DNA from: Durusdinium trenchii
Taxonomy: Eukaryota; Sar; Dinophyceae; Suessiales; Symbiodiniaceae
Length of the DNA stretch: 64,000 bases
Reading direction: 5' to 3'
Assembly (NCBI GenBank): GCA_963970005.1
Contig: CAXAMN010028950.1
Span: forward strand, 452,738 to 516,737
The notes under the pieces: model-generated
What the model saw: only the letters and a program-made list of their open reading frames with translations
The model's database searches: none
Told to the model about the DNA's origin: nothing
Shown: in pieces, positions 47,503-60,800 of the stretch
Numbering within the stretch: the stretch's first letter is position 1
How the letters are laid out: each line of letters opens with the position of its first letter
Program-made: the position numbers and the translations under genes

Positions 47503-50500
47503 ATGGTGCTGAGCAGCGCGCAACAGTCGATGATCGACCTGGAAGACAACCATGGTGCACACAACTATCATCCACTGCCAGTGGTCCTATGCAAAGGCCA
47601 GCCACCTGGAAACAACAAAACATATAAAAATACATCTTTGGTTCACCAGCAATTCACCAGCATGCTGGTGTTCGTTATATATTTTTGCGTTCGTGTGTGT
47701 TTTGCTTGATTCGAGCTGGATGGATGGGCAGGTCCTGGAGTAGGCGGCGTTTCTTTTCCAACGAGACCCATTCCGAAAGACCGTGGACAATAACCCGTTG
47801 GTTTCCCTCAGGACAAGCTTTAAAAAGGGTCATTTGATGTCATTAGATTGTTTCAGGATAGGACGGTGGTAGGAACTAAAAGCGCTATTCGGTATTCTGC
47901 GCAGGACGGACTGAGATGTGCTACTACATGGTACGTGCGGTGTTGTTGTTTTGGTTCTTTCAGCCTCTCCTCCTACATTCTAAGGATTGCCTTTATTCTT
48001 AAAGGACTTTTCGAAGGCCTTTGGTGATGCATGTGATCATGTGATGCACTCTTGAAAGAACTCCCCACTCAAAACACTCTTCAAAGAAGCGATCAAAACC
48101 AACTGTTCCCCTCCCCCATGACCCGTCCGTCACTCTTTGTTTCGGCAGGGAGCGGGACCCGTGTATGGGACATCGATGGAAAGTGCTACTTCGACTTCCT
48201 CTCCGCCTACTCAGCCGTCAGGAAACCCGAAACATGTGGAGAAGAGAGAGAGAGAGAGAGAAAACAAAGAAAAAAGAGAACAACAAGTCAACGGAGGAAT
48301 CACCAGGACTTTGAGGAGGTGTTCTTTCCTGTTTGCTACTTTGTGCGTTTCAATTTTTGTTCATGTCATATGGATGTGTCAGGGAACACGCACAAGTTTT
48401 CACAGCAAGAAGGACAGGAATGGAAAGAGCAGGCTAGTGTTTGGAAGGGTCCTCTATTGTCATGACATACCACTCTCCCAAAACATGGGTTGTTAGATGT
48501 TAAAGGTGCTCCAAGGATACCAGGAGTTGTTTGAGGACACTGGTCAATTTGAAACTAGCCGACATCCATGTGATGTGTGAACTTGTGATTTGCAGCACAG
48601 AGACCGTTTGCCAGTTGCTGACCAGTTTCTGACAAATCTGCAAGCCCCAGTCCCAGGGACAGCTGTCTACAATGAGCATCCGTTTCCCCCTCCTGGCCAC
48701 CCTCCAGGGTCAGCAATTTGTTGTGATTTTCCTCAGGTGAATCAGGGCCATTGCCATGCGAAGATCTTGGGCGCTTTGACCGAACAGGCGCAGAAATTGA
48801 CCTTGACCAGCCGAGCCTTTCACAACGACGCCCTCGGGGAGTATTGCAAGTTCGTCACCGACGCTCGGACTCGGGACGGTGACATCGCGAAGCAAGGACG
48901 GAGCGCGACGACCCCAGGGGCCGAAGGGTGGCATTTTCGCTGAAGCAGCTGACGTCGTGACGTTGTAGAGAGTCGTAAGGAATGACCCAAAACGTCCCAA
49001 CATTGATCAAAACTGATTCTGATTCTAAGATTCTTGAAAGGATTTGCTCATTGGGCCAGTTTTAAATTGCTGAACGGCTTGACCGCACGTGCTTGATCCA
49101 GCCATGCCTCAATCCACACGGCCGTCCGCACCCCGTCCGACTTGGAAAACCTGGCGCCTCAAAAACGGCGAACCTCGTGGAAAACCGACATTCGTCGCAT
49201 CTCGGTGTGTCTTTTTTTCTCAGACTGGTCGCATGTCCCGACCGAACACCAGCTCCTACGCATAGCCTTGGCTGAGTAAGAGGCGGGATGGTAGATTATT
49301 GTTTTTGGATGTATTTTGATGTTGTAGCTCTTGAGGTGATGAATGGTTCCATTTGTTCGTTTTCAATTTGGTTGTTTTTTTTGGGGGGAGGAGGATCTAG
49401 AAGCCGAACCGAGGAGTATTTTGGCTTTGAGCGACTGCTGCCCATGAACACAGGGGTTGAGGCAGGGCCCCTGTTTCGATCGTGAGAACTTGGGGCCAAG
49501 ACAGGGGTGTTGCTCGAGCAAAAGGGTGGATGACAAATTACTTTTTCAATCTGGTGGGTTGGGAGTTGGGAGAACTTGGAGAACCCCTCTTTTGAAGAAG
49601 GCACATGAAGATACACCCAGTTGAGGTCATGGCCTTTTTCGCCTTTCGCCAGATAGTATGATCCTGGCTGTCAGGAGGGCATCTATCGCCTTAGAACCGA
49701 AAGTGTTCGATGAGGTTGAAAGATCTTGAAAGCGCTGAGCTTCCTGAGACTCAATTTGCTGTTGGCCCGATACGATCGAGCTGGCCACCCGATGGATGCC
49801 AAAGAAGGAGCCAAAGAAGTTGTCCCGTTGTTCCTTGGGACCGTGTGAAACCCTGATCCTCTTTAGTAGTTTGAACCTTTGTTTGACGGTTTTTGTCATT
49901 ATTTTTGCTCTCTCATTCTGCACCAGGACCCTCAATTTGTTTGTCCAAAACGCTGTTTTGTATTATTTGCCCGCAACTGGGTTCCACATGCGGAAAACCC
50001 TTTGTCACTGCTTTGGAGATGTGTGGAGGCCTTGACAAATCCTTACAGTGCCATCGATTCCTCACACCTCTTCTCAAAACTATCGCAACAACCACCTGCA
50101 AGGAGCAGTAGTCACATCACCCGAGCTGACATGCATGGGTTGCGGCAGGACTGCAGGACTGACTAACGGGTCCCTTCCAACAGTGGAGAACATGGAAACT
50201 CATGCCGTTACCGTATGATGTTCTTTCTTACCTGCTCGGTGTAGTAGGTCTACCTGCCTGACGGGGATCAGCAGATCAGCTTCTGAAAGGCCTTGGAGCC
50301 CAGACGGACGTTTCTCTTCATCTCTCTTCCCATTCGGACGCGGAGGCGGCGGAAACTGCCATCAAGCTTGCTCGCCGCTGGGGCTACGATGTCAAGAAGA
50401 TCCCTGAAGGCTCAGACAATCACAGACTCACAGACAGAGCAGTTGGCTGCCACACATTCAGACTCAAACACAAGATGCACTTTAGGGTCAATGGATTCTT

Positions 50501-53500
50501 ACATCCCGCGACAGGACAAACATGGCTATAGTATGGCAATTCAAACTAATTACTATGGATCAATAGGACCAATCAAGTTGGATCCTCTCCCCTGGGCCAG
50601 GGTGTGGTGCCTAATGACTGGCTTTCCCCATGTAATACGAGCCATTGGAGCAGTTGGCTGAAGGGAGAACGGGCAACCCACATGTAAAATCATAGAACGT
50701 TGCGGGCACAGCTCGGGGCACACATGATGGACATTAGTTATTTTTGGGAGTCATCACGCACACCGAGCGGAACGGCCCAGGGTTGATGGAATGGTGTCAC
50801 ATTTGAGCTGTGGAGGTGAAAAAATCTGACAAACCATGTTGGGAAGAATGTTGGAGAAGGATGGATAAGGTATAATTATATAGGTTCTTTTGCCTTGGTC
50901 AAGCCCTTGCAAATTCCATCCGTCAGCAAAGATCAAAGATCCACGTTCCCAGTCTCCCAGGTGTGTTCACATTTGCTGTCCCTTCCGCCCGCCCTTTGCC
51001 GCCTGCCCTTGACCCACACGATCTGTGTGCGGCGCCAATCCCTCCCGATTCGTCGTGGTGCCCGGCCGAACGTCGACCTGACCGCCCGCCACCGCAGCGA
51101 CCCCCGGCCTCGCCGGTGCCGTCGCCAGCTGGGCGTCAGGTGAGGCGCAGGTGATCTTCGCGAGCGGTAACTTCTGGGGCCGAACCATCGCAGCCATCAG
51201 CACCTCCGAGGACGCGCGGAGTCAGGAAGTATTCGACGCGTGGAGTCGGGAAGTCTTCGACGCGGACGTGCCGAAGACAAAGGTATGAGGTCCACAGGGC
51301 GGGGGTAGTGACCATGGTGGGAAGGACCGGTTCCCTTTGTTCTCTTTTGGGGGTCGGACGGGTGGAACCACTTCGTCGGGTCCCGAAATCGGGTTCGGTT
51401 GCTTCGGTTCCTCGGAGTTGGAAGAAAAGGGGTGAATCCTTTGAGCGCGGAAGCTTGCGGAAGAAAAGGTCCACCTGGCGGTCGTGTGCAGAGGTGTTCC
51501 ACTTCAAGTTTGCAGTGGGTCCGTGGGTGTTTTCTTCACTGCAGACTTCATGGGTGGGTGCTTTCTCAGGAAGTGCTTCTTCCAGGTCTTTTCGGGTTTT
51601 CATCTCGCAGACCTCGGAGCCCTCCGACGCTGAACGCAGGACCCTTCGTCCACCACCGGCTTTGGCCCCTTCGTGCCGGGCTTCATCAACGTGCCCTACG
51701 ACGATCCCGATGCGCTTGAGGCACAGCTGGCGGCCAACAGCGACAAGGTGTGTGCCTTCATGGCAGCTTGAACTGAGCGACAAGGGGCTGCTAAGTAGAT
51801 GGGAAGTCAAGGAATGGTGGGAAGGACCGGGCGTATTAAGACATGTTTCCCTGCAGAGTTTCTGGCGTCGTACGTTTGGTCCATGAACCAGGTTGCCGGG
51901 GCGTTTAGATCGGTGCTCCTGAGAAAAGTCGGCATTTGGAGGCCGTGGAGGTGGAGAAACACCTCATGTTTCATCATGTTTCTATAGCGCCCCGCCATCC
52001 ATGTATGGCATATGTATCTGTACATACATGGACTCCTGAAACATATGTGAATGGTCTTGGTAGATGATGCCGTTTCCCCACGCCAGGAGTTTCAAAGGGA
52101 TGTTTTGGACACCCTGAGTGAGTCACTGAGATAGTAGGCACCCCGGGCACCCTCCGTTCGTTCGGAAGTGCTGGAACTGCTCCATGCCATGCTTCTGGGA
52201 AGATGTTTCTTGGAATCATCGGAGGCCGTGGCTAAGGGTGCAGAGTTCCAAGAATTCTATAGGGTGGAGTCCAGGTTCTACGGTCGAAGCAAACTCGACA
52301 TCCTCAGCATCTCAGCAATTGGAAATCTAATGTCAGGGTTCTTCCAATCGTATCCAGCGAATAATTCCAAACAATCTCGCTTCAATCTCAGGCGATTCTT
52401 CGATCAGTTCGAAGGTACCTTCACTCCTTCCAAACTCAACCAGCTTGTTCGATCAGTTGATGGATGAGAAACACACAGGCCAACGGACCAAAACGGACCT
52501 CCTCCAATGACCAGACACATGGACCTGCACCAGCTCTTTCGTGAGGTGGAGCCCATCCAGGGCGAAGCTGGAGTAGTGGTACCGCAGGATGGCTACCTCA
52601 AGCGTATCTTGGAGTCCATGTCATTGCTCAAAACATCTCCGCAGCCTCCCACCTATTGCACTGCATCTCTCTCACTTTGTGGAAAATCCACCGCCTTCCT
52701 CACCCAAAACACCACCCAAACCCGCTGTCCCAGGCGTCCGCGAGCTGTGCACGAAGCACAAGGTGCTTTGGATCGCTGACGAGGTCCAGACCGGCCTGGG
52801 CCGCACCGGAAAGCTCTTGGCCTGTGACCACGATGGCGTGAGGCGCGCTTCTGAAGCGTGATGGTGTGAGGCGGAGAGATGGTTGGAGATGCGGAAATGT
52901 GGGAAGTGCAGCGCTGAAATTGTGCTGGTTCCGAGGGCACAAAGACATGACCTAATACCATTATTTTCAAACATGTTCATACCATCTCTAGAGATCATCT
53001 CATATTCGCTCATTCCGCCAGTAGCAGGTGAAACCACTTTACAGGAAGAGTGGCAGGGTCCAGTTTTCCAGAGCCCCCAGGGCTTCGTACAACATGATCC
53101 CTTGCAGCTTCGTGCTGTGTGTTGCCGATGGGAGTTCCATGACAAGCTGTGCCTCGAATTCGTTTGACATGTTTTGACACTTACCTGGAACGTCCAGGGG
53201 GCCTCGCCCTGCTGCAAGGCCTGACATCCTGGTCTTGGGAAAGGCCCTGTCAGGAGTGCAGCGTGTGCGGGAGGAGTTTCACTCTGAGATGCATCGTGCA
53301 GATCAACCATCAATGTGCTATGCCATTCATTATGCAAAAATATCAATCTATATGAATTGATGTAGCATGTTGACCCCTTCAAAACCTCCATAGTGCCAAT
53401 CCCTGGATCCTTTGCTCATGCATTTTGCTGCGCTGCATCTCCGTCCCCCGCGGTGGTGCGTCCATCCGCTGCAGGAGGTGTGTTGCCCGTCTCCGCCGTG

Positions 53501-56500
53501 CTGACCTCGAGCGAGGCCCGTCCGTTGACCCGAGGAGACTGGACGAGACCTGGGAGAACGGGGAGGTCACAAGGTAGATCAGCTGGCAGATGGTCACGTC
53601 GACCGTCTGTCTTTATTCAGGGGGTCCCATGGGTCAAAGTGACCTGGTGGAACATGTTCAGCAACCTCGTTGCAATAGCAAATCTTTTGATGTTCCACAA
53701 TGTATATTTTGGGGGTCACAAGGTAAAAGATGATTGCCTTGGAGACCTGGAGTCTTTCTTTCGGTTGGGTTTGAAGCGACAGGACGGCCGCGTTTTTCAG
53801 TAAGCCGCAGGTCTGCCGCAGGTTCGCCGTCTTAAGCCGACATCGTAGGCTCTTCATATCTCGTTTCTCACTGTGCTGAAGTAGATAGGAGCATGGGGCC
53901 CACCCACCCACCCACCCAACAAGACCGGCTTCCTGTGTTTTCCTCTTGTCCCGGCCTATGGCTCGGTCGGCCCGACAGTGCCTCCTTCCGCCCCGACGGT
54001 GGCCGTTGACAGGTGATGTTGACCATCCGCCCCGGTGAGCATGGCAGCACCTACGGAGGAAACCCCTTAGCTTGCACCTGGGATGGCGATGTGTGGCGAG
54101 AACCGTGGCGATGTGTCCGAGCCAAACCATCAACTTGGGAAGATCCAAAGACCAGTCTCCAGAGCCACACTTGGTACATGACAGGCTTTTATTCAGGTTC
54201 CAAGTGCTGACCTTTATGCAGTCGCCATAGACCAACTGGCCGACCACTGGGGGCTCAAGACGAACCACTTCACCTCCCGAACTCCGGAGATTTCATGTAC
54301 ATGGCAATCAGAAACCTCCAGGGTGTTGTTATTACAGGTCAGTTCCTCACCGCCCGGTTCCTCACTTGTTCACGACGGTGAATCAATCACCCCGACATCC
54401 TGGGGTTCACACGTTGATGTACCAGGTCCTGCTAGAAAGATGGGTCTCCGGCACAGAGGGTCTTCTGCACATCCATCATGACTGTCATATAGCAAGATCC
54501 TCTCACACAAGTTTCACAGCAAAGATCCGGCCAGAGTGCGAGGCAAAGTAGCAACAGCCGCGTTGGAAGTGCTTCGTGACGAGGGCTTGATAGAGAAGCT
54601 GAGGCCACCATTCTTCAGAACTTTTTGCTGCTTTGGCTGTGTTCACAACTTTCGTGTAAAAAAACTCATAAATAGGGCCAGCTCGAATCTTTCTCAAGGA
54701 GCCAGGGTGAGATGTGCTGAGTCTATCCCCACAAAATTGGAAGTCAGAGGCATTGGATGGCACAGTTATTCTACGTGAAATAGACTTGACATGAACAAAC
54801 AGGCCTTGTCAACTCATGGGCCAGAGTTTAATCGTGATCGCAAAGGAGATCCAGATGCTTAAAGACACCGCAGGTCGCCTCTAAGAACTGATAGAGTCAT
54901 CAACACCCCATGGGGTTGTGGAGCTGTACCCCCATACTACTAGTAACAAGGGCATCGCTAGTAGCAAGAAGCTACTCTACTAGTAACAAGGTGTGGGGTT
55001 GGTTCTGCACTGAGCGCGACCACCGAAGTGTCCGAGGAACTCTCGGCTGAGGGGTGAGCAACTGCGAGCAGGCTTGCAGAAGCTCTCGGAGAAGCCAGGT
55101 GCCGTGGGAACGGTGGTAGAAGAACGATTTGTTTGAGTTGTAGCAAGTTCAATTATACTAGAAAATTACTACCTGGACCTTCAAGGGGCGTCCAATGGAG
55201 GTCCCTTAGTGGTGTAGGGGCTTCCAGCCAGGTGACCCCGACATGAAGGTGCTGGTCTTCGATGTGTTTGGCCTTCCAGGGCTCGGCCTGTGAGTCAGAG
55301 TGTACCGCCCATACTTACCGCCCATACCGGCCAGACATGGCTCCGTCCAACCGACAGCGTCAGGCTCTCCCATCGCGTTGGTGCGTGGCCGTGGCCTGCT
55401 CAACGCCATTGTCATCGGGGAGAAAGGGGAGAAGGGTAGCCACTTGGAATCGGGAGAATTGCTAAAAGTTCGAGGTCTGATTCAGGTCTGATGGAGCGTG
55501 ATCAGGAATTGCGATCTGTTTTTGCAGGATTGGATTTTAAGGTTGGTGCTTTCAAGTGATTCTCCTTTCAGGCCAAGGTTCCTGGACCGCAAATCCAAGA
55601 CTTGCTTGATCCGATCGGTCTTGCGACAGGTTGTAGAACACAGGAACTCGACCGAAGTTTGCCAACTCTTCAGTGATATTCTCCATCATGATCCTTAGAC
55701 TTGACCACTTCAACAATTTCAACACCTCGCACTCTTTGGTGATTTCAACACCGTTCTTTTGACCATAAACCACACCTCGCTGGCCAGGGTTCAAAGCGTG
55801 TGACACCTGCTCGGGTCATCAGAACTCATAGAGCCGAGGTTATGGACCGGAGACGATCTCAGAACGATGCAACCGTGGCACAAACAAATTGCACAGTATA
55901 ACTCATAAATGCAGGTACAGTAATACATGGTAATTCAGGTTTTATGCAGATGTGTCAACTTGTTGGAACGGGTGCCGACACTTCACAGGGATGTAAGCGT
56001 TCATGTGAAACGGACATCGAGCGAGGAACTTTCAGACACTCTGTTTTGGTTGGACGATGTTTCCTTTGAACCATGGTCCATCCAGCTGAGGATGCCTGCC
56101 AAGATGCCTACCTGCCCAGTAATTCGACACCTTTTTACTTCCACCACTCTTGCCAGACAAACCAAACCTACTATTTGTGGAACCTGGGCAGTGAAAAGAG
56201 TTAGTTGCACCACTGGGTGACGCACCACTTTTGCCACGAGCCGCACCACGCTCGCCCAAGTCTATCGCTCGCCTTCCAATTCTAGCCGTACACACGTGCT
56301 CGGCCGCACCACGCTCGGCGGTCCACCCCGTTCGATCGGGAAGGCTATGGCGATGAGGGCCGTGCCTGGGAGCTTTGCACCTTGGTGGAGAGACGACACG
56401 ACGAAGCGAGCGGGGTTTCCAGGGCAGGGGGGCAATGAACAAAGACGGGCGAACTATACCCCGCATTACCCCGCGAGAGAGGGACGAGCGTGGACGAGCT

Positions 56501-56859
56501 GTTCTTTTTTCGAAAGGGTTCGCCTTTGGAAAATCGGACGGTTCACCAACCCTCTCGGCTTCTCCCATTGTTTCACCTACAAATATATAACCCTCCTTTG
56601 AGTCCTCACCCTCGCTCCACGTGGCCCTTTTAACGCAGGCGAACGCATGGCGCAGCATGGATTGCTGGCGAAGCCCACGCACGGCACCATCATTCGCCTG
56701 GCACCTCCGCTGTGCATCACCGCGGAGGAGGTGGATCAGTGCATTGAAATCATTGGCAAGAGCCTGGAAGGGAGACTCGTTCAGAATTTGAAGATGCCTT
56801 TTGCCTTAATATGTATATGTTATATGTTCCACAAAAGGTATTCAACTGCAAATGGATAG
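47503..56859 (+). CDS. OAT: Ornithine aminotransferase (EC 2.6.1.13), 17 exons
   Basis: PLP enzyme that moves the delta-amino group of ornithine to 2-oxoglutarate, giving glutamate semialdehyde and glutamate, usually in mitochondria. Exons: 47503-47596, 48149-48216, 48737-48859, 49414-49461, 50346-50409, 51140-51210, 51640-51762, 52546-52603, 52734-52842, 53219-53253, 53475-53515, 54013-54073, 54543-54597, 55037-55098, 55364-55435, 56344-56376 and 56639-56859. They total 1338 bases: 445 codons plus TAG, close to the animal enzyme (about 439). Signatures run in order: [98 protein letters not shown] (PLP Asp), LGKALSGG (Schiff-base Lys), [26 protein letters not shown] and [18 protein letters not shown]. 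Donors are GC at nine introns, GT at four and GA at three. The start is uncertain: the ATG at 47503 is the first in frame, but a presequence-like stretch lies upstream. The last about 20 residues go beyond the family end, so a final splice may be missed. Confidence 0.94.
53899..53918. repeat. CCCA tetranucleotide repeat
   Basis: Five CCCA/CCAC units in an intron of the OAT gene. Confidence 0.85.
54938..54990. repeat. Dispersed repeat with small inverted repeat
   Basis: CTACTAGTAACAAG occurs twice (54938 and about 54977). Between the copies lies AGTAGC-AAGAA-GCTACT, a 6-base-pair stem with a 5-base loop. The 16 bases GTAACAAGGGCATCGC are shared with the array near 41728. It lies in the intron between OAT exons 13 and 14. 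Confidence 0.75.
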
Positions 56860-57802
56860 AACATGTTTGATCATGGATGTTCTGTTCAATGAGGCATTAT
56901 GTGTTCTTCATTGTTTTCTTCTTGAGGGCTCCATTGTATATCTGAGTGGTCAAATTCTCAGCTTTTTCCTGCGACGGGTCATTGGTCAATCAAGGATGTC
57001 ATGAGGAGTCACTTGGCTTCAGAAGGCCCTTGCCTCCATGAAGTCTGGGAGAGGAAGGCGCTGGTTTGTGAGGCTCCCATTGGGGACCCACATCATGGAG
57101 ACCGAACTGATTGGGACCCACGGTGTGCTGCAAGTAGGAGCATGGGGCCAAAGCCCTGTAGGGGAGATGAAATAAACACATGGATAGCACTTCTAACTTA
57201 TAGTCGTCTAGCACAAGGTGGTTTGCGCCTCCCGCCCATGCTGAGTATGATGTTGTTGTTGTTGTTGTTGTTGTTGTTTGTCGTTGTTCACTCTTAAGGT
57301 TTAAAAGCGACCCATCAAATGAGCCTTCAAGAAACACCGTGCCAAGGTAGGAGTTTGCTGTTCAAGTTCCATGAACGAATCTCCATCGCACAGTCTCCAC
57401 GTGATGAAAAGAGGCATGGTGCCTTGAGCTCACTTCCAATATCTTAAAGGGATTTCCAGCCTTCCCCCAACTGACCTATCAGATAAGAAGGAGAATGGGC
57501 ACAACATCTTCTGTATGGATCCGGTCCTTCTGCCTTTTTGTTCTGCCGCGCAGTGCCGAGGGAGGTGAGCTATGAAGGCTTCCTTTTGATGAAGCTTCAA
57601 CTTTTGAGCCTCAACCCGATGAGATCTCCAAGACGCTGACCCTTCGGGCTGACCAAATCAAGTGCGGAAGTGGGAGTGCGGCACTCGCTCCTGGGTAAGG
57701 GTTGTTGCTTGTACTTGCCAATGCTTGTACTTGGCCCGCTTGCAGCCGGACAGGGACCGGTGGAAATGGCACACCCTGCCGTCGTGATGGGTCCGGGGCC
57801 AG
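56860..57802. other. Intergenic spacer after OAT
   Basis: No supported exon. Contains the GTT microsatellite at 57251-57279. Confidence 0.4.
57251..57279. repeat. GTT trinucleotide microsatellite
   Basis: About nine TGT/GTT units. Confidence 0.9.
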
Positions 57803-60800
57803 GCATTCCGAGTTCTTGGAGACTTATGCAGCCAACATCGGGAGAAGTGGCCAGCCAAGCACATGGACGAGCCGGCAGTCAGTCACACGTGCAGCAGGAT
57901 TTCTTGTAGCATGTTCTTTGAGCTGTCCTGAAAAATGAAAGTTTTGATTTGAGAATCAAGGTCAAGGTGTTTTAACTGCTGTGTGCTGCTGATGATGTAG
58001 GTCAGCATGATCAGCATGACTGACTAGCATGTATGTTCATCAGACGCATGGCCTTGGCTTTAGCCATTCATCTCCTGCTGTGTTTGAATTATGTGGTCCC
58101 CTTCTGATATGCTGGAAGTATTTCACGTGTCACTTCCAAGGTGCTGGAAGCCCCTTTGTTCTACAAAAGTTCTCGGCAAACTCATGACTCATGACATTCC
58201 TTTACTACAGGACCCAGGTTGTTTGAGTCCTATCCTGTTGGGAAGCATTCCCCTTTTCTTCCTCCTTCACCTGCTCACCGCAAATGGCGAAAACCTCGTC
58301 GTCGTGAAGATGTTGACAGGGAGCCAGAGGTGAGGGATGTCCGATGAGGAGGGATGGGGGTTCAGGCACTGGCTGCCCCATGCTGCGGTCGTGGCCTAAG
58401 AGGTCGGTCCGGCGCCGCCCAGGCCCGTGCCATCCGAAGATTCCTAGAACAAAAGGCTTAACATCGGGCATTGTCTTGCACCACCTCTTCAGGATCTTGT
58501 GGACTTCTGTAAGAAACATCCCATTTCTCACCATGAAGCCTTTGCGGACTGAGGCCAGGCAAGGGGCAGAAGGTTTTGCCAACTATTCCTCGAGGACGCG
58601 TGAAGATTTGCCAGCCTCTAGGTTCAGATCAAGGGACCTGCGCGTCTTTATGCTGGAAGTGCCAGTATATGATTGTGTAAGAGAACTATCGGAAGTCAAG
58701 CTTGGCCGCTCAATTGGCTCAATGCCTGAGCTCCATGCCGTGCAAAAACCAACGCTGCCACCGCGCATCACTGGTGCAGCTTTCAGCCCTCCTTGACCGT
58801 TCTTGGGGGGGGGTTCACGGATGACAGAAATCGACTTGGAAAACAATTCTCCCGTTTTCCCAGTTCGTTTGTCCCCTATGATTCGCCCTACATTCTACAT
58901 TCGTACTTTTACCGAAAGGCCAGTCGAACCTGCTTGTTTTCTGACGTCAAGTGACCCATGCATGGGTCGTTGGTGAGGTACTTAGTGTTTTCGTGTTTAG
59001 TTTAGGCCCATCCAACCTGCACTTTGCATGGCAGGGCATGTTGCGTGTCCGCGATCCGTGGCCACGTGTGGAATCCGCGTCCCCAGGAGCACGAGGGAAG
59101 CCGTTCATGAAGACGACCGAAGCACTGGGCTTTGAGCTCACAGGCCGTGCACAGAGGGTGTGAATCAGTCCCTTGCCTTTGTTAGATGGATCACAATCGA
59201 GAGCAAATCATTGAAGCAGGTTGACGGACCTTGAATGAACGACTGTGTTTTGGTGATCGTGATTATTGTACAGCGAGTTTGTACGGTTTGTTCGGGTGTT
59301 CCAGTTGTGAGTTGTGAGTGGCTGGTAGCCCGCACATAGGCGAGGATTTCGGCGGGCGCTTCGAGGATCGCTGGGCGGCTTCCGCGTGCGACGTTCTACT
59401 CACGTGACCTGTTCTCACCTCGATGGACGGGCAAACGGTCCGCAAGAGACCGGGCCTGCGCATGCCGCGACGAGCCGACAGGCTACCAGATTAGCGAGCG
59501 TGACTTCCCGAGCTGGTTGGGGGGGCGCCCAGTTAGGAAGGAGCTCCACCGTCGCGGGATGGCCGGCACGCGGGATGATCGCCGATTCGATCAACACGGT
59601 CTACCCCGGCGATGTGATTGCCCGTTTGGCAACGAACATTGCATGGCCTCAGGATTCAATGGCTCCGGAAAGCTTCCAAAAGGTGTCAATTGGCATGGTC
59701 TAGGGCAGACGGCCATGCCAATTCCTAGGTGGAGTCGATTTGTAGATGACACACCCCACAAGAGTTGACTTGACTTAGAAGGACGCACTTACGTTGGGAG
59801 CATGTATCCTTGAAGCACTCCAAGTCTAAAAAAGGTCCCTTTCAAGGTTCCAAACCTGTGCACAGCTACAAGATGCTACAAGTACATATAGAGGTTCTTG
59901 TACTGATGTTTGACACCGAAGTGGGAGGAGTTGGGCGAGGTGCTGAACTGACACAGGTCCACCAAAAACCAACGATGGCCTCTCACGACGAGTATTGGAT
60001 AAGAAGCGCCCCATGGCCTTTTTAGAGAGGCTGTCAACTAAGCGAAGAGTAATTGCAGGTCTCTTTGCCATTTGACCAGCCACAGCCAGGCCATTCTTTA
60101 GAACTAAAATGGGCTTTCTAATGAAGGTGCGTCGCGAGACTCTAGCCGACTCTAGCCCTTATGCAGGAACACAAATGAGTTTGATGCTTTCATGATGATT
60201 GATTGATCTGTCTCGACGACGCGCGAGACGCCGAGGCCACCGGAGACATCGAGTTACGAAGAGAAGGAGCGTGGTTTTTAACCACGAGCCGAGCCACCGG
60301 GAGGGATGGAGAAATAGATTATGAGAGGTCGAAAGACGTGTATATATATATATATACAGATCCTATATATAATATGTATCATAGGCTATCCCGTAGGTAG
60401 TTCAGGTGATGGGTCCTTTGTCAGGTCACTGAACCACTGGAGATGGGATGATTTTGTTTGGAGTCCTTTGGGGGTGTCATTTTGGGTGTTGAATGGTGTA
60501 CTTGATTTGGATGATAGTGTGTTGGGAGGCCCACTTGGCATGCTTGGATTGATTTTGTGTTGTTTCCTTCGGCTCTTTGATAGAATTAGGATGGACTCAT
60601 CCAGAATCAGGCTTCATTTCAAAAGGATGCAGATTGCATGCACCACCGTGTCGCAGGTAACCCCCAAGAAAATCCGCACAATCTATTCCCAGATTTGTAT
60701 CCTAGTTAGTTGTGTTATGTTCTCCGCACTTGAAGGAATCTGACAGTGTTGATCCGAACGGGCACCATGCCATTTGATGCGGTTCACCAGCTGGTGGGTT

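Noticed and set aside
51136-51810. Long minus-strand ORF of 224 codons
   Set aside because: It is the shadow of OAT exons 6 and 7 and the GC-rich intron between them.
51308-51886. Plus-strand ORF of 192 codons inside the OAT gene
   Set aside because: It crosses OAT exon 7 in the wrong frame and is otherwise intron.
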